Assembly (NCBI GenBank): GCA_913058185.1
Contig: CAJXQX010000010.1
Coordinates: forward strand, 1 to 64,000
Reading direction: 5' to 3'
Length of the DNA: 64,000 nt
Origin: an uncultured Verrucomicrobiota bacterium
GTDB lineage: Bacteria > Verrucomicrobiota > Verrucomicrobiia > Opitutales > Opitutaceae
The position numbers and the translations under genes are program-made. The notes beneath the pieces are model-generated. The model saw only the letters and a list, made by a program, of their open reading frames with translations. It was not told the DNA's origin and did no database searches. Shown one piece after another: positions 1 through 8,665 of the stretch. Every line of letters starts with the position of its first letter. Within the stretch, counting starts at the first letter, position 1.

Positions 1-282
1 GTCCTTAAGGACTCGGACTATTTCTCCTGATGGGGTAAGGGGCATAGAGTAAGAATAATTGAATGGGATTTGAGAGATTTCGAAAAGAGATATTTAATCA
101 CCAAGATCGCGAAGGTAGCAAAGCCACGGGCGACATCACCTCGTGACCTTGGTGTCCCCTAGCGAAACCCAACCGTGAAAGGCTGGGTTCTTGTTGCTTA
201 CGCGACGCTGAGCATCGATTTTGCGGACAAAAAAACCCAGCCGTTAATTACTGGGTTCTTGAAACTTGTTACTTACTCGGCG
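1..282. other. Intergenic region with inverted repeats and a terminator
   Basis: No convincing gene is seen here. An imperfect inverted repeat spans 99-154: arms CACCAAGATCGCGAAGG and CCTCGTGACCTTGGTG. Two tandem hairpins built on AACCCA/TGGGTT follow at 166-189 and 234-257; the second is listed as a terminator. At 256-280 a CTTGTTACTT-type repeat abuts the stop of the first gene. An open frame on the plus strand starting in this region is the shadow of the oxidoreductase on the other strand. Confidence 0.6.
229..257 (-). terminator. Rho-independent terminator of the first Gfo/Idh gene
   Basis: Read on the minus strand, AACCCAG, a 10-base loop and CTGGGTT form a 7-bp stem that runs straight into a T7 tract (A7 at 229-235 on the plus strand). 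It lies about 25 bases beyond the stop codon at 283. Stem plus T-tract is the standard intrinsic terminator form. Confidence 0.7.
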
Positions 283-1458
283 CTACGCGTCGAGTTTGGG
301 GAACTTCGTCCACTTGGCGCCTTTGGCGGAACTCTTTACGACTGTTTCGATGAAGTGCATGCCGGCGATACCGTCGTTCACGGTGGGGAAGTCGTAACCG
401 TTCTTCGGGGCTTTGCGTCCAGACACGGCATCCGCGATCGCAACCGAGGCGGCGGCGTAGATGTTGGCGAAGGCTTCGATGAACCCCTCAGGATGCGCGA
501 AAGGCGTGCGGGTCGCACCTTGGGCGGCGGCGCTGAGATAGCTGTTGCCGCGGCGGTGCGTGACAGGCGGAGCGTCGGCGCATTTGAAGATCAACTCGTT
601 GGGATCTTCCTGATGCCATTCGAGGCTGCCCTTGGTGCCGTAGACACGGATGTTCAGGTTGTTTTCGTCTCCGTTGGAGATTTGCGAGGCGTAGATGATG
701 CCCTTGGCTCCGCCTTCGAAACGCACGAGGCAGTTGCCGTCGTCGTCGAGCTGGCGACCTGGAATGAAGGTGGTGAGTTCCGCGCAGATTTCTTCGACTT
801 CCAGTCCCGTGATGTAACGAGCGAGGTTGTGGGCGTGGGTGCCGATATCGCCCATGCAGTTGGAAACACCTGAAACGGCTGGATCCATGCGCCAGTTGGA
901 GATGGCTCCATCTGCGGCTTCGTTGAGGGCAGTGATGGCGTAACCCTGCGGGTATTCGGCGACGATCTTGAGGATCTTCCCGATCTTGCCTTTCTTCACC
1001 CAATCGCGGGCCTCCTTCACCATCGGGTAACCGGTGTAGTTGTGAGTGAGCGCGAAAACCTTACCCGACTTCTCAACGACTTTCTTGAGTGCTTTTCCTT
1101 CCTTAGCGGTGAAGCAAAGGGGCTTGTCGCAGATCACGTGGATGCCCGCTTCGAGGAACGTCTTGGCGACGGCGAAGTGGGTGTTGTTGCGCGTGACGAT
1201 GGAGACGAAATCGATCCGTTGATCCTCGGGCAGGGCGGCCTCAGTCTGGGCCATCTCTTCGTAGCTGCCGTAGACGCGATTGGCATCGAGGTAGAAGTCT
1301 TTGCCGGAGAGTTTGGACTTCTTGGGGTTGGAGGAGAAGCAGCCGGCGACGAGTTCGATTTGGCCGTCGAGGTTGGCGGCCATGCGGTGCACGGTGCCGA
1401 TGAAGGCACCCCGGCCACCGCCGACCATGCCCATGCGAAGTTTACGATTTAGTTTCAT
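283..1458 (-). CDS. Gfo/Idh/MocA family oxidoreductase
   Basis: A 391-residue cytosolic NAD(P)-dependent oxidoreductase, probably acting on a sugar, inositol or derived polyol. The N-terminal Rossmann fold has the loop GMVGGGRGAFIG at about residues 10-21. The family's conserved EKP lysine motif appears as DKPLCF around residue 112. The C-terminal alpha/beta substrate domain is complete, so the gene looks intact. It is the downstream member of a run of three minus-strand sugar-metabolism genes (two Gfo/Idh proteins and a TIM-barrel isomerase), separated by repeat-rich spacers of about 160 and 120 bases, and is followed by a good terminator. The exact substrate cannot be assigned. No clear Shine-Dalgarno precedes the ATG. 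Confidence 0.9.
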   Translation of the reverse strand: MKLNRKLRMGMVGGGRGAFIGTVHRMAANLDGQIELVAGCFSSNPKKSKLSGKDFYLDANRVYGSYEEMAQTEAALPEDQRIDFVSIVTRNNTHFAVAKTFLEAGIHVICDKPLCFTAKEGKALKKVVEKSGKVFALTHNYTGYPMVKEARDWVKKGKIGKILKIVAEYPQGYAITALNEAADGAISNWRMDPAVSGVSNCMGDIGTHAHNLARYITGLEVEEICAELTTFIPGRQLDDDGNCLVRFEGGAKGIIYASQISNGDENNLNIRVYGTKGSLEWHQEDPNELIFKCADAPPVTHRRGNSYLSAAAQGATRTPFAHPEGFIEAFANIYAAASVAIADAVSGRKAPKNGYDFPTVNDGIAGMHFIETVVKSSAKGAKWTKFPKLDA

Positions 1459-1540
1459 AGGAGATGAGAGAGGTTGGAGGGAGGTCTCGGAGGTTTAACC
1501 GATTTTCGCTCGGAGCACATGGCAGTTGAATCGCTAAATC

Positions 1541-1616
1541 TTACTCGTTCTCATTCTCGTTTCGCGGGCTGATAGGGCGCTAGATAAAGAGAACGAGAAA
1601 GAAGAAAGAGAAAGAC
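1541..1616. repeat. GAACGAG-type inverted repeat
   Basis: The left part (ACTCGTTCTCATTCTCG) and right part (AGAGAACGAGAAAGAAG) are reverse-complementary in style and flank a short GC-rich centre. The element fills the gap between two Gfo/Idh genes. Related GAACGAG strings occur at 7371-7510, 45658-45680 and 58721-58760. Confidence 0.6.
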
Positions 1617-1619
1617 TGA

Positions 1620-2699
1620 TTAGAGAGCGACGGGGGCGCCGGTGGTGGCGGACTCGTAGGCGGCGTCGATAACTTGCATGAGGGCGAGAGCCTCGGTGGG
1701 GGTATTGAGTGGTTGCTCTTCACCTTCGAGGGTTTTTACGAAGTTCGCGGCGGAACGTTCGCGGCCCATCGTTTCATCGAGCTTCACCTTGATGTCACGG
1801 TTCACTTGGAGGCCGTTCTCGGTGGTGTAGAGTTGGCAGGTGTCGATCGCAGTATCGTCGAGACCGTCGATCCCGAACAGGCGACGGACGGAGCCGCCAG
1901 CCTTGGAACCCTGGAAGACACATGAGCACTCTTCGCGCTCATTCATCTCGGCCCAAGAAATCGCGAATGACATGGATTGGCCGGTTTTGAAGGTTACGAA
2001 ACCATGAGCGGCGGCTTCGACATCCATCACGCCCTTGGCGTTGTCAGGGATGCCCCATGGACCCTTGAAGGCTTTGTTATCGATGTGATCATGATAGGTG
2101 CGGGCGATCACATGGGCGGGCTCAGGGTATCCCATGAAATGCATGCCGAGATCAATCATGTGGAGTAGATCGATGAGAGGACCGCCACCGGAGAGGGCCT
2201 TGTTGGTGAACCAGCCACCGAAACCGGGAATGCCGGCGCGGCGCACCCACTTGGCTTGGCAGGAGTTGATGGTGCCGATGGTGCCGTCGTTGACGTAGCC
2301 ACGCATGGCGTAGCTCTCGGGGCGGGCGCGGTTGTTGAAGTTAAACATCAACGTGCGACCGGTGGCTTCAGCGGTTTCCTTGAGTTCAGCCATTTCTGCC
2401 GCGCTGATTGCGGGTGGCTTTTCACAGAACACATGCTTGCCCGCCTGCATGGCTTGCAGGGCGAGAGGCGCGTGAAACTTGTTCGGGACAATGATGGAAA
2501 CGCCGTCGAGTTCAGGCATGGCTGCGAACATTTCGGCGACATCGCCGAAGGATTTTCCGATGCCGTGTTGGGCTGCGGTTTTGGCGGCAGCCTCGGCGTT
2601 GACGTCGGCAATCGCGACCACCTCGGCTCCGCCAGCGCGGAAACCATTGATGTGATAAGCGGCCATGCCGCCCGCGCCGATGATAGCTAGTTTTTTCAT
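1620..2699 (-). CDS. Gfo/Idh/MocA family oxidoreductase
   Basis: A 359-residue NAD(P)-dependent oxidoreductase of the same superfamily as the neighbouring gene but clearly diverged from it. The N-terminal dinucleotide fold begins LAIIGAGGMAAYH, and the family motif EKPPA sits near residue 93, supplying the catalytic lysine. The C-terminal half contains the usual beta-sheet substrate domain (WFTNKALSGGGPLIDLLHM, corresponding to the GGGxxxDxGxH region). It is probably co-transcribed with the TIM-barrel gene upstream (2821-3852). Such pairs commonly act in oxidative or epimerising steps of sugar and inositol catabolism, but the substrate here is unknown. Confidence 0.9.
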   Translation of the reverse strand: MKKLAIIGAGGMAAYHINGFRAGGAEVVAIADVNAEAAAKTAAQHGIGKSFGDVAEMFAAMPELDGVSIIVPNKFHAPLALQAMQAGKHVFCEKPPAISAAEMAELKETAEATGRTLMFNFNNRARPESYAMRGYVNDGTIGTINSCQAKWVRRAGIPGFGGWFTNKALSGGGPLIDLLHMIDLGMHFMGYPEPAHVIARTYHDHIDNKAFKGPWGIPDNAKGVMDVEAAAHGFVTFKTGQSMSFAISWAEMNEREECSCVFQGSKAGGSVRRLFGIDGLDDTAIDTCQLYTTENGLQVNRDIKVKLDETMGRERSAANFVKTLEGEEQPLNTPTEALALMQVIDAAYESATTGAPVAL

Positions 2700-2768
2700 A
2701 TTATTTAAAAGTAGTGAGTAGCGAGTAGTGGGTAGCGAGTAGAACGGAATTCAGGGGTTCTTCTGTAT

Positions 2769-2800
2769 CTTGTTACTTGATACTTGGAACTTGTTACTTC
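2769..2800. repeat. CTTGTTACTTGATACTTGG repeat
   Basis: A 32-base element of tandem ACTTG/TACTT words lies just downstream of the TIM-barrel stop codon (minus strand), next to a hairpin. Near-identical copies lie at 45707-45731, and weaker ones at 256-280 and 58804-58837, all beside stop codons of minus-strand genes. The preceding 2711-2742 stretch is another simple repeat (AGTAGCGAGTAGTGGGTAG). Confidence 0.65.
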
Positions 2801-2819
2801 GGTCCCGCTCTGCGGGACC
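2801..2819 (-). terminator. Hairpin after TIM-barrel gene
   Basis: GGTCCCGC, a 3-base loop and GCGGGACC form a perfect 8-bp GC-rich stem immediately after the stop codon at 2821. There is no long T-tract, so termination is only likely, not certain; it may instead be an mRNA 3'-end stabiliser. Confidence 0.5.
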
Positions 2820-2820
2820 G

Positions 2821-3852
2821 TTATTGATTCTCTTTGTCGAAGGCGGCGTCGAAGGCGACGTCGCTCTTACCGAAGTCGATCTGGTGGCAGTAGGCAGCCG
2901 ACTCGGTCGCGCCTTGCACGCGGTCCATGCGGATGTCTTCCCATTCGACGGAGAGGGGACCCTCGTAGCCGACATCGTTGAGGGCTACGATGATCTCTTC
3001 GAAGTTGATGTCGCCGCGACCAACCGAGCGGAAGTCCCAGAAGCGACGGGCATCGCCGAAGCCGGTGTGGCCGCCGAACACGCCGACGTCGCCATTACCG
3101 TGATCCCACCAGACGTCCTTCATGTGGACATGGAAGATTCGGCTGCCGAGGTCGCGAATGAACTTCACGTAGTCGACACCCTGATAGCCGAGATGGGATG
3201 GATCGTAGTTGAAGCCGAAACGCTTGTGGTTTTTGAGGGCTTTCAACGCCTGTTGGGCGGAGGCGATATCGAAGGCGATCTCGGTCGGGTGAACTTCGAG
3301 GCCGAAGTTGGCGTTCACGCCGTCGAAGGCATCCATGATCGGTCCAAAGCGTTTGGCGAAATCATCGAAACCAGCCTGCCAGTATTTCATGGTAGTGGGC
3401 GGGAAAGCGTAGAGGGAGTGCCAGATAGAGGAACCGGTGAAGCCATTGACGGTGAAGGCAGCGCCTTTCTTTTCGCCTGGTTTGGCATCGAAGAATTTGC
3501 GGCCGACCTTGGCGGTCTTGATTAATTGTTTGGCGGCGCGGCGGCGGACACCTTCGGGCTTACCGTCACCCCAAATAGCGGGAGAGAGGATGGCTTTGTG
3601 GCGGTCATCGATGTTGTCGCAAACGGCTTGGCCGACGAGGTGGTTGGAGATGGCGAAACACTGGAGGCCGTGATCGGCGAGCAGCTCCCACTTTTCCTTG
3701 ATGTATTTGGCGTTGGCCGCATCGACATCGAAGTGGTCGCCCCAGCAGGCGAGCTCTACTCCATCGTAGCCCATTTCCTTAACGAGGGGGGCGAGTTTTT
3801 CGAGAGGCATATCGGCCCATTGGCCGGTGAACAAGGTGACTGGACGTGACAT
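2821..3852 (-). CDS. Sugar phosphate isomerase/epimerase (xylose-isomerase-like TIM barrel)
   Basis: A 343-residue AP-endonuclease-2/xylose-isomerase-like TIM barrel. The start [20 protein letters not shown] is preferred over one 40 codons upstream, because that extension is not TIM-barrel-like and the first strand begins here. Metal-binding residues typical of the fold are visible: [12 protein letters not shown] (Glu and His), YDPSHLGYQ (Asp/His), [10 protein letters not shown] and the late SVEWED (Glu). It probably uses a divalent metal to isomerise or epimerise a sugar or inositol intermediate in the cytosol, together with the two downstream Gfo/Idh enzymes. Substrate unknown. Confidence 0.87.
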   Translation of the reverse strand: MSRPVTLFTGQWADMPLEKLAPLVKEMGYDGVELACWGDHFDVDAANAKYIKEKWELLADHGLQCFAISNHLVGQAVCDNIDDRHKAILSPAIWGDGKPEGVRRRAAKQLIKTAKVGRKFFDAKPGEKKGAAFTVNGFTGSSIWHSLYAFPPTTMKYWQAGFDDFAKRFGPIMDAFDGVNANFGLEVHPTEIAFDIASAQQALKALKNHKRFGFNYDPSHLGYQGVDYVKFIRDLGSRIFHVHMKDVWWDHGNGDVGVFGGHTGFGDARRFWDFRSVGRGDINFEEIIVALNDVGYEGPLSVEWEDIRMDRVQGATESAAYCHQIDFGKSDVAFDAAFDKENQ

Positions 3853-4050
3853 AAGTTGTTTGATTTTGAGTGAGGGCACCGAGTTTAGGAAATCGATTTC
3901 CACAGACTGGCGCCATTCACGGGTTAGGGTTAAAGAAAAGAGGGGAAAGCTGATTCTTGGAAGCAGGCACAAGCTCGCAACTCATATTCCGGTGATCGTC
4001 GACTTTTTAGATGGTAGGCAACCGATACTCCGGGCCATGCTCCATCCTTA

Positions 4051-5433
4051 CTACTGATACAGCCAATAACGCTGACTTTGCTTTTGGTAGATGGCGGCCT
4101 GTTGTTTCCAGCGGGCGAGCCAGGGCTGCAGGTCGATGTTCGCGCCCTCACGGGCCATGGAGTTGAAGAAGGCTTCGCTACCGGTGTGGATGATGAACCC
4201 TCGAGTCGTTTTGGCTTTCGCCGCGTCGGCAAATGGATTGGTCGGCTCGAGCATGCAGGCGAGCTTCATCAGATGGAAATTGAGTTCGGTCGGGTTCCAG
4301 GCGTTCCAATCACTGATGCTCAGGTAGAGGCCGACGCTAGCGCGTCCTTGGGCGTCCTTGGTGGACACACGCCGGACCGTGATTCCAGGCACATTCAGAC
4401 GCTTCAGGTGAAACTCCAATTGATCGGTGCGGGTGCCTTTGTGAGAGATCCCCCGGAACGGATACTTGGGGCCGATGCCGTGACTGAAGTCACCGAGGTA
4501 GGTTCCGAGCCCGACCATAGGATAACCGACGACGGCAGCGAAATCAGGAATCATGGGCGAGGTCGGCGTCCACTTGAGTCCGGTCTCGGGCCAGCGCATG
4601 GCGCGGTTCCAGCCGCGCATGGGCACGACGGTGAGTTTGCCGGCTTGGCGAGTCGCTTCATCGACGCCGAGCACGCTGGGTGCCATTTTGCACATGCGGG
4701 CCAATTCGCCGATGGTGAGACCGTGCACGTAGGGGACTCGGAATTCGCCGACGTAACTTGTCCAATTGGCATCGAGCGGTGGGCCGTCGACTTTGAGCCC
4801 GCTGAGAGGATTGGGGCGATCGAGGACGACGAATTCTTTGCCGGCTTTGAAACACGCTCTCATGGCGTATTTCATACAGCTCACGTAGGTGTAACTGCGG
4901 GTGCCAATATCCTGCAGATCGACCACCAAGACATCGATGTTGGCCAACATCTTGGGCGTTGGGGTGCGGAATTTGCCGTAGAGCGAATAGACGGGCAAAC
5001 CGGTGCGTGGATCGATCTTGTCGTCAACCGGCACATTGGCCTTTTCGTCGCCGTAGATACCGTGTTCTGGTCCGAAGAGGGCGACCAAATTAACCAGTGG
5101 CGAATTCTTCATCACCTCGACGGTGCTGCGCCCGCGCCGATTCAGGCCGGCCGGATGCGTGAGTAGCCCAACACGCTTACCGCGCAGGTGGGCGAATCCA
5201 TCTGCCTCAAGCACATCGATGCCGAGCATGACGCCCTGAGTGGAGCGGGTGACGGGTCTCGCGGCCGACGGGGGCAGCGAAGAAGAAATTGTCGGGGTAA
5301 CTCTGGTGGTTGCGGGGCGAGCCGGAGCGGAGCGATCGCCGCTGGCGGCACAACCGGCGAGGCCGGCGAAAATCAGCCCCACGAGGGGTGCCCAGGATTG
5401 CCAGAGAGGGGAAGCGCGGCGACCGGTCATCAT
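4051..5433 (-). CDS. NamZ-like DUF1343 lipoprotein (exo-beta-N-acetylmuramidase family)
   Basis: A 460-residue secreted protein of the DUF1343/YbbC family. Characterised members (NamZ) are exo-beta-N-acetylmuramidases that trim MurNAc from the non-reducing end of peptidoglycan fragments. The chosen start MMTGRRASPLWQSW gives a signal peptide with lipobox LAGC (about residues 25-28), so it is probably a lipoprotein in the periplasm. Family hallmarks are LLTHPAGLNRRG, LFGPEHGIYG and DLQDIGTRSYTY. An alternative start 33 codons earlier would overlap the upstream DUF2062 gene and hide the signal peptide. It lies 7 bases after that gene, so the two are probably co-transcribed. A role in cell-wall recycling is inferred from the family. 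Confidence 0.88.
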   Translation of the reverse strand: MMTGRRASPLWQSWAPLVGLIFAGLAGCAASGDRSAPARPATTRVTPTISSSLPPSAARPVTRSTQGVMLGIDVLEADGFAHLRGKRVGLLTHPAGLNRRGRSTVEVMKNSPLVNLVALFGPEHGIYGDEKANVPVDDKIDPRTGLPVYSLYGKFRTPTPKMLANIDVLVVDLQDIGTRSYTYVSCMKYAMRACFKAGKEFVVLDRPNPLSGLKVDGPPLDANWTSYVGEFRVPYVHGLTIGELARMCKMAPSVLGVDEATRQAGKLTVVPMRGWNRAMRWPETGLKWTPTSPMIPDFAAVVGYPMVGLGTYLGDFSHGIGPKYPFRGISHKGTRTDQLEFHLKRLNVPGITVRRVSTKDAQGRASVGLYLSISDWNAWNPTELNFHLMKLACMLEPTNPFADAAKAKTTRGFIIHTGSEAFFNSMAREGANIDLQPWLARWKQQAAIYQKQSQRYWLYQ

Positions 5434-5440
5434 GTGCCGG

Positions 5441-6103
5441 TCACTTTGGCGTCGTCGGCGAAGGGGTCGAGCCGGAATCCATTTTCTGCACGGCTCGGCG
5501 GATTTTTCGAGCTTCGGCCCGGCCGCTGGCAAATCGCCAAATCATATCGAGGACGAAGCCGACGAACGTGCCCACGACCAGTCCACCGACCATCAGAGCG
5601 ACGATCGTGCTACCCCAACGGGTAGACCATTTCTGGTCCGGGGCTGTGATGGATTTATCCATGGTCTCGAGCTCTTGGATCAAGGCGGCTTCGCTTCCGA
5701 CATGTTCGGCCGTAGGTTCAAATCCCACCGCTTCCATCACGACCCGTCCGACGTGGTAGGTGCCATAGTAGAGGGGAGGAGCCGTGATCGGAGTGGTGAT
5801 GAATTGCAGGCCGATCAGAAGCATGACGTTCGCCCGACTCATCAACGCCAGAACGAATGCCACGGCGACTTGGATGCCGAGCAAGGGTAGCAGGGCGACA
5901 ATGGAACCGATATAAAGGGCGGGACGCACGCTTTCGGTGCGAAAGGACCAGAGGTAGTCTCGCTTCCGAGCCATGTCCGCGAATCGACCGATCAGTGGGT
6001 AACGATGGAACCGAGCTTTCCGAGGCATGAATCGCAAAAACCACTTAGCGCGCCGGATGCGGGTGAAGCGTTTTTGATGGTGTTCATGATGTTCGGGGGA
6101 CAT
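5441..6103 (-). CDS. DUF2062 membrane protein
   Basis: A 220-residue inner-membrane protein of the DUF2062 family, whose function is not established. A basic N-terminus precedes hydrophobic segments around residues 63-110 (IGSIVALLPLLGIQVAVAF and following), with the conserved family pattern NVMLLIGLQFITTPITAPPLYY. A last membrane segment lies near residue 175, followed by a basic tail. The gene is followed after 7 bases by the NamZ-like gene, suggesting a two-gene cell-envelope operon. Confidence 0.83.
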   Translation of the reverse strand: MSPEHHEHHQKRFTRIRRAKWFLRFMPRKARFHRYPLIGRFADMARKRDYLWSFRTESVRPALYIGSIVALLPLLGIQVAVAFVLALMSRANVMLLIGLQFITTPITAPPLYYGTYHVGRVVMEAVGFEPTAEHVGSEAALIQELETMDKSITAPDQKWSTRWGSTIVALMVGGLVVGTFVGFVLDMIWRFASGRAEARKIRRAVQKMDSGSTPSPTTPK

Positions 6104-6185
6104 GGATTAGAGCGAAGTCGGGCAACGTGCGTGCGCCACTCTGGTGGTGCAACCGGTTTCGTTGAAATCCTCGTTGGTGGTGCCT

Positions 6186-7343
6186 TTAGAGTTCTGCGGC
6201 TAGCTCACGCCGCAGCGTAATCACGAGATTTTGGCCCGCTTCGGCCAAGGCCTGAGGGAGGGGAGTGCCACTCGGCGTGATCGCTTGCACCGTGCAACTT
6301 TGGGGCAGTGCCGCGGTGGGGCGAGTGGATCCAGCGAAGACGCGGACCTGTTTGCCGGAATCTGCGGCCCGTAACGCGAGCGATCCGGGACCTTTCCCCT
6401 CCAACGAGCTTTCGTCAAAACAGCCTTCGCCCGTGATGATCAATTCGGCGGCGGCGAGTTTGTCCGCGATGCCCAACCACTCCTCGACGAGGTCAAATCC
6501 GGGGACGAGTTGCGCGCCGGTCGCGGTGAGGAACCCAAAAGCGATTCCGCCGGCTGCTCCCGCTCCAGCGGTAGATTCGAGACCGGGCCGTCCAGAGGCC
6601 ACCCCCAGCAAACGAGCCGCTTGAGCGACAGAGGATTCCAAAGCAACCCGGTCAGAGGGCTGGAGGCCTTTTTGCGGCCCAAAGACGGCGGTGGCACCGC
6701 GTTCGCCGAGCAGGGGGTTTGCGACATCACATGCGATGCGAATCGGTGGAAGCGAGGAACTGTCATGCCGAAACCCAACCAGATCGGCCCAACCGTTGGG
6801 CGACATACGAGTCAGCGTTGAGCCGCTTGCATCGACGGGTGTCCAGCCCAGTTCTGATAGAGCACCTATCCCGATGTCGTTGGTAGCACTGCCGCCCACT
6901 CCAAGTAAAAGGGCGTCGGCGCCCGCCGCGATCGCGGCGCGAATGGCTTCGCCGGTGCCCTTTGTATCAGTCTGCCAGGGATCCCGCTCGTCGGGTAGCA
7001 GGGATTCGAGGCCACTGGCACTCGCCATCTCGATAATGCCGAGCGATTTGGCCGTATCAATATCGAGGCGGTCGCGCGCAGCGGTGGGTAGTTGCGTCGG
7101 ATCAATGATTCCAAACCCCGACTGACAAACCGCACCGCGTGGGCCGGTGACTTCCAAGGGATGCCAAACACCTCCGGCCGCGGCGGTGAGAATAGTCCCG
7201 AAACCTTCGCCGCCGTCGGCCAACGGACAGACTTCGAGGGTCCAGTCGGGATGAATCTCCGCGATGACCTCGCGGGCGATTTCACAGGCGGTGGGCGCGG
7301 TGAGGGCGTCCTTAAATTTGTCGAATGCAATCAGCGCACGCAT
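6186..7343 (-). CDS. Glycerate kinase (GarK/GlxK family)
   Basis: A 385-residue cytosolic kinase that phosphorylates D-glycerate with ATP; E. coli GarK of this family forms 2-phosphoglycerate. Family signatures are visible in order: ALIAFDKFKDALTA at the N-terminus, CPLADGGEGFGT, the glycine-rich GVGGSATNDIGIGAL near residue 150, and FGPQKGL near residue 230. Length is normal and both ends look intact. It stands alone between DUF2062 and the ACT regulator. It could feed glycerate from glyoxylate, serine or aldarate degradation into glycolysis. Confidence 0.93.
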   Translation of the reverse strand: MRALIAFDKFKDALTAPTACEIAREVIAEIHPDWTLEVCPLADGGEGFGTILTAAAGGVWHPLEVTGPRGAVCQSGFGIIDPTQLPTAARDRLDIDTAKSLGIIEMASASGLESLLPDERDPWQTDTKGTGEAIRAAIAAGADALLLGVGGSATNDIGIGALSELGWTPVDASGSTLTRMSPNGWADLVGFRHDSSSLPPIRIACDVANPLLGERGATAVFGPQKGLQPSDRVALESSVAQAARLLGVASGRPGLESTAGAGAAGGIAFGFLTATGAQLVPGFDLVEEWLGIADKLAAAELIITGEGCFDESSLEGKGPGSLALRAADSGKQVRVFAGSTRPTAALPQSCTVQAITPSGTPLPQALAEAGQNLVITLRRELAAEL

Positions 7344-7370
7344 TGAAAATAGGGGATTTTTAACTGCGAA

Positions 7371-7510
7371 TCGTTCTCTTACTCGTTCTCGTTCTCGTTC
7401 TCGATGGCGATCTTATGGAGCGGAAAATTGGGCCGGATTCGGGGCAGGGTGCTTTGAGATACGGAGTCGAAAAAGAGAACGAGAACGAAGAACGAGTAAG
7501 AGTAGCGAGT
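7371..7510. repeat. GAACGAG-type inverted repeat pair
   Basis: The left arm (about 7371-7405, CGTTCTCTTACTCGTTCTCG and on) is nearly the reverse complement of the right arm (about 7470-7508, AGAGAACGAGAACGAAGAAC and on). The roughly 60 bases between carry no gene. It sits between the glycerate kinase start and the end of the ACT protein gene. Confidence 0.65.
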
Positions 7511-7523
7511 GGGGCTGAGATTT

Positions 7524-8051
7524 CTACGTGGTTTCTGGGGCTACCCGGATATCGACCAAAAGATCGGTGGCGATTTTCTCGAGATCGTCGCCGACGTCAT
7601 CCAGATCGGCCGTCGATGGGATCGATAGCGTGGCATTGGCTTTGAAGAGTTTTCCACCGCCGAGCGGCGCTTCGGCGCATTCACTGGAGAGTTCTTCCAC
7701 ATTTAGACTGTGACGGGCGAACACACCGGTGATCTCACGTAACAGACCGGGACGATCTTGTCCGACCAACTCGACTGAGACGAGAGAGGTGGGGGTAGGT
7801 TCAGCGGTGGAGGTGTCGGACTGCACCGTGATTTGGAGGCCGTCGATCTTGATGGCATCGATGGCATAGCGCAGCGCGTCGGCATCCTTGGACTCGACCT
7901 CGACGCGGACAAGTCCGGCGAACTGACCGCCTAGTCGACACATCCGGCTTTCGAGCCAATTTCCGTTGTGCTCAGCCACCGGCCGAGCCAACGCGTCCAC
8001 CAGTCCGGTGCGATCCGGACCGATGATGGTCATCACTAGAGTCATGCGCAT
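7524..8051 (-). CDS. Double ACT-domain protein, GcvR-like
   Basis: A 175-residue protein made of two ACT domains, about residues 3-75 (TLVMTIIGPDRTGLVDALA) and 90-170 (SVELVGQDRPGLLREITG). This is the layout of the glycine cleavage regulator GcvR and related proteins, which bind amino acids and act by protein contact rather than by DNA binding. No DNA-binding or catalytic domain is present. An internal ATG two codons in is an equally good start. A link to glycine or one-carbon metabolism is plausible but rests only on the family. Confidence 0.8.
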   Translation of the reverse strand: MRMTLVMTIIGPDRTGLVDALARPVAEHNGNWLESRMCRLGGQFAGLVRVEVESKDADALRYAIDAIKIDGLQITVQSDTSTAEPTPTSLVSVELVGQDRPGLLREITGVFARHSLNVEELSSECAEAPLGGGKLFKANATLSIPSTADLDDVGDDLEKIATDLLVDIRVAPETT

Positions 8052-8089
8052 GGGGTCACCATGAATGGCGACGGCGAGGGATCAACCTC

Positions 8090-8665
8090 TCAAATGTCGG
8101 ACGGGGAATTCCAATTATGGAATGGGGTGGCCTCAGAGAAATTCACGGTCGTCATCATGGGTTTTAATGCTCCGCTGAGCAGTGACTTCAAGCGGTAGCT
8201 CCCCGTGGCGAGAGCGGCTTTCATTGCGGGTAGCGCCTGGCGCGGGTAGATAGCGACGAGCGGTTCGACACCATGGATGGTTGTCGCGATCGAACCGGAC
8301 TCGGCGAGTGGAACCGGCTTGAACAATTGCTCCAGGGTTTCTCGGGTGAGTTGCGGGAGATCCACTGCAATCACGAGCAGATGATCGGAGTCGCTGGCGC
8401 TCAGGGTGGCCGTGATGCCACCCAGCGGTCCATGTTCACCGTCGTCATTGATCCGGATCACATCGGCGGGAAGCGTGGGTAAGGTCTGGTGGAGCCGCGC
8501 CGACACGAAACGCCGTTGGGGATACAATGCGGCCAGCAATCGAAGTTGATGCTCAAGAAGGGGGAGTTTCGAGACCGGGTGGGGCAGAGCGGCTTTGTCG
8601 GTGCCCATCCGTCGAGAGAAACCACCTGCCATGACGACGGCATCGAACGAGCCTAGCTGCGTCAT
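8090..8665 (-). CDS. mobA: Molybdenum cofactor guanylyltransferase MobA
   Basis: A 191-residue nucleotidyltransferase that attaches GMP to molybdopterin to give the bis-MGD cofactor of DMSO-reductase-family enzymes. The N-terminal signature VVMAGGFSRRMGTDKAAL binds GTP, and VIAVDLPQLT carries the metal-binding aspartate of the family. The start overlaps the last four bases of fdhD (ATGA), indicating translational coupling. The only obvious client in this window is the YdeP-type molybdopterin oxidoreductase at 49912-52230. Confidence 0.92.
   Translation of the reverse strand: MTQLGSFDAVVMAGGFSRRMGTDKAALPHPVSKLPLLEHQLRLLAALYPQRRFVSARLHQTLPTLPADVIRINDDGEHGPLGGITATLSASDSDHLLVIAVDLPQLTRETLEQLFKPVPLAESGSIATTIHGVEPLVAIYPRQALPAMKAALATGSYRLKSLLSGALKPMMTTVNFSEATPFHNWNSPSDI

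Noticed and set aside
31-160. Gene fragment at the left edge
   Set aside because: No frame entering from the left edge has protein-like character; the sequence is inverted-repeat DNA.
175-873. Open frame of 232 codons on the plus strand
   Set aside because: It lies antisense to the well-supported Gfo/Idh gene at 283-1458 and has the Val/Gly/Arg-rich look of a shadow frame in GC-rich DNA. Many other long antisense frames were discarded for the same reason.
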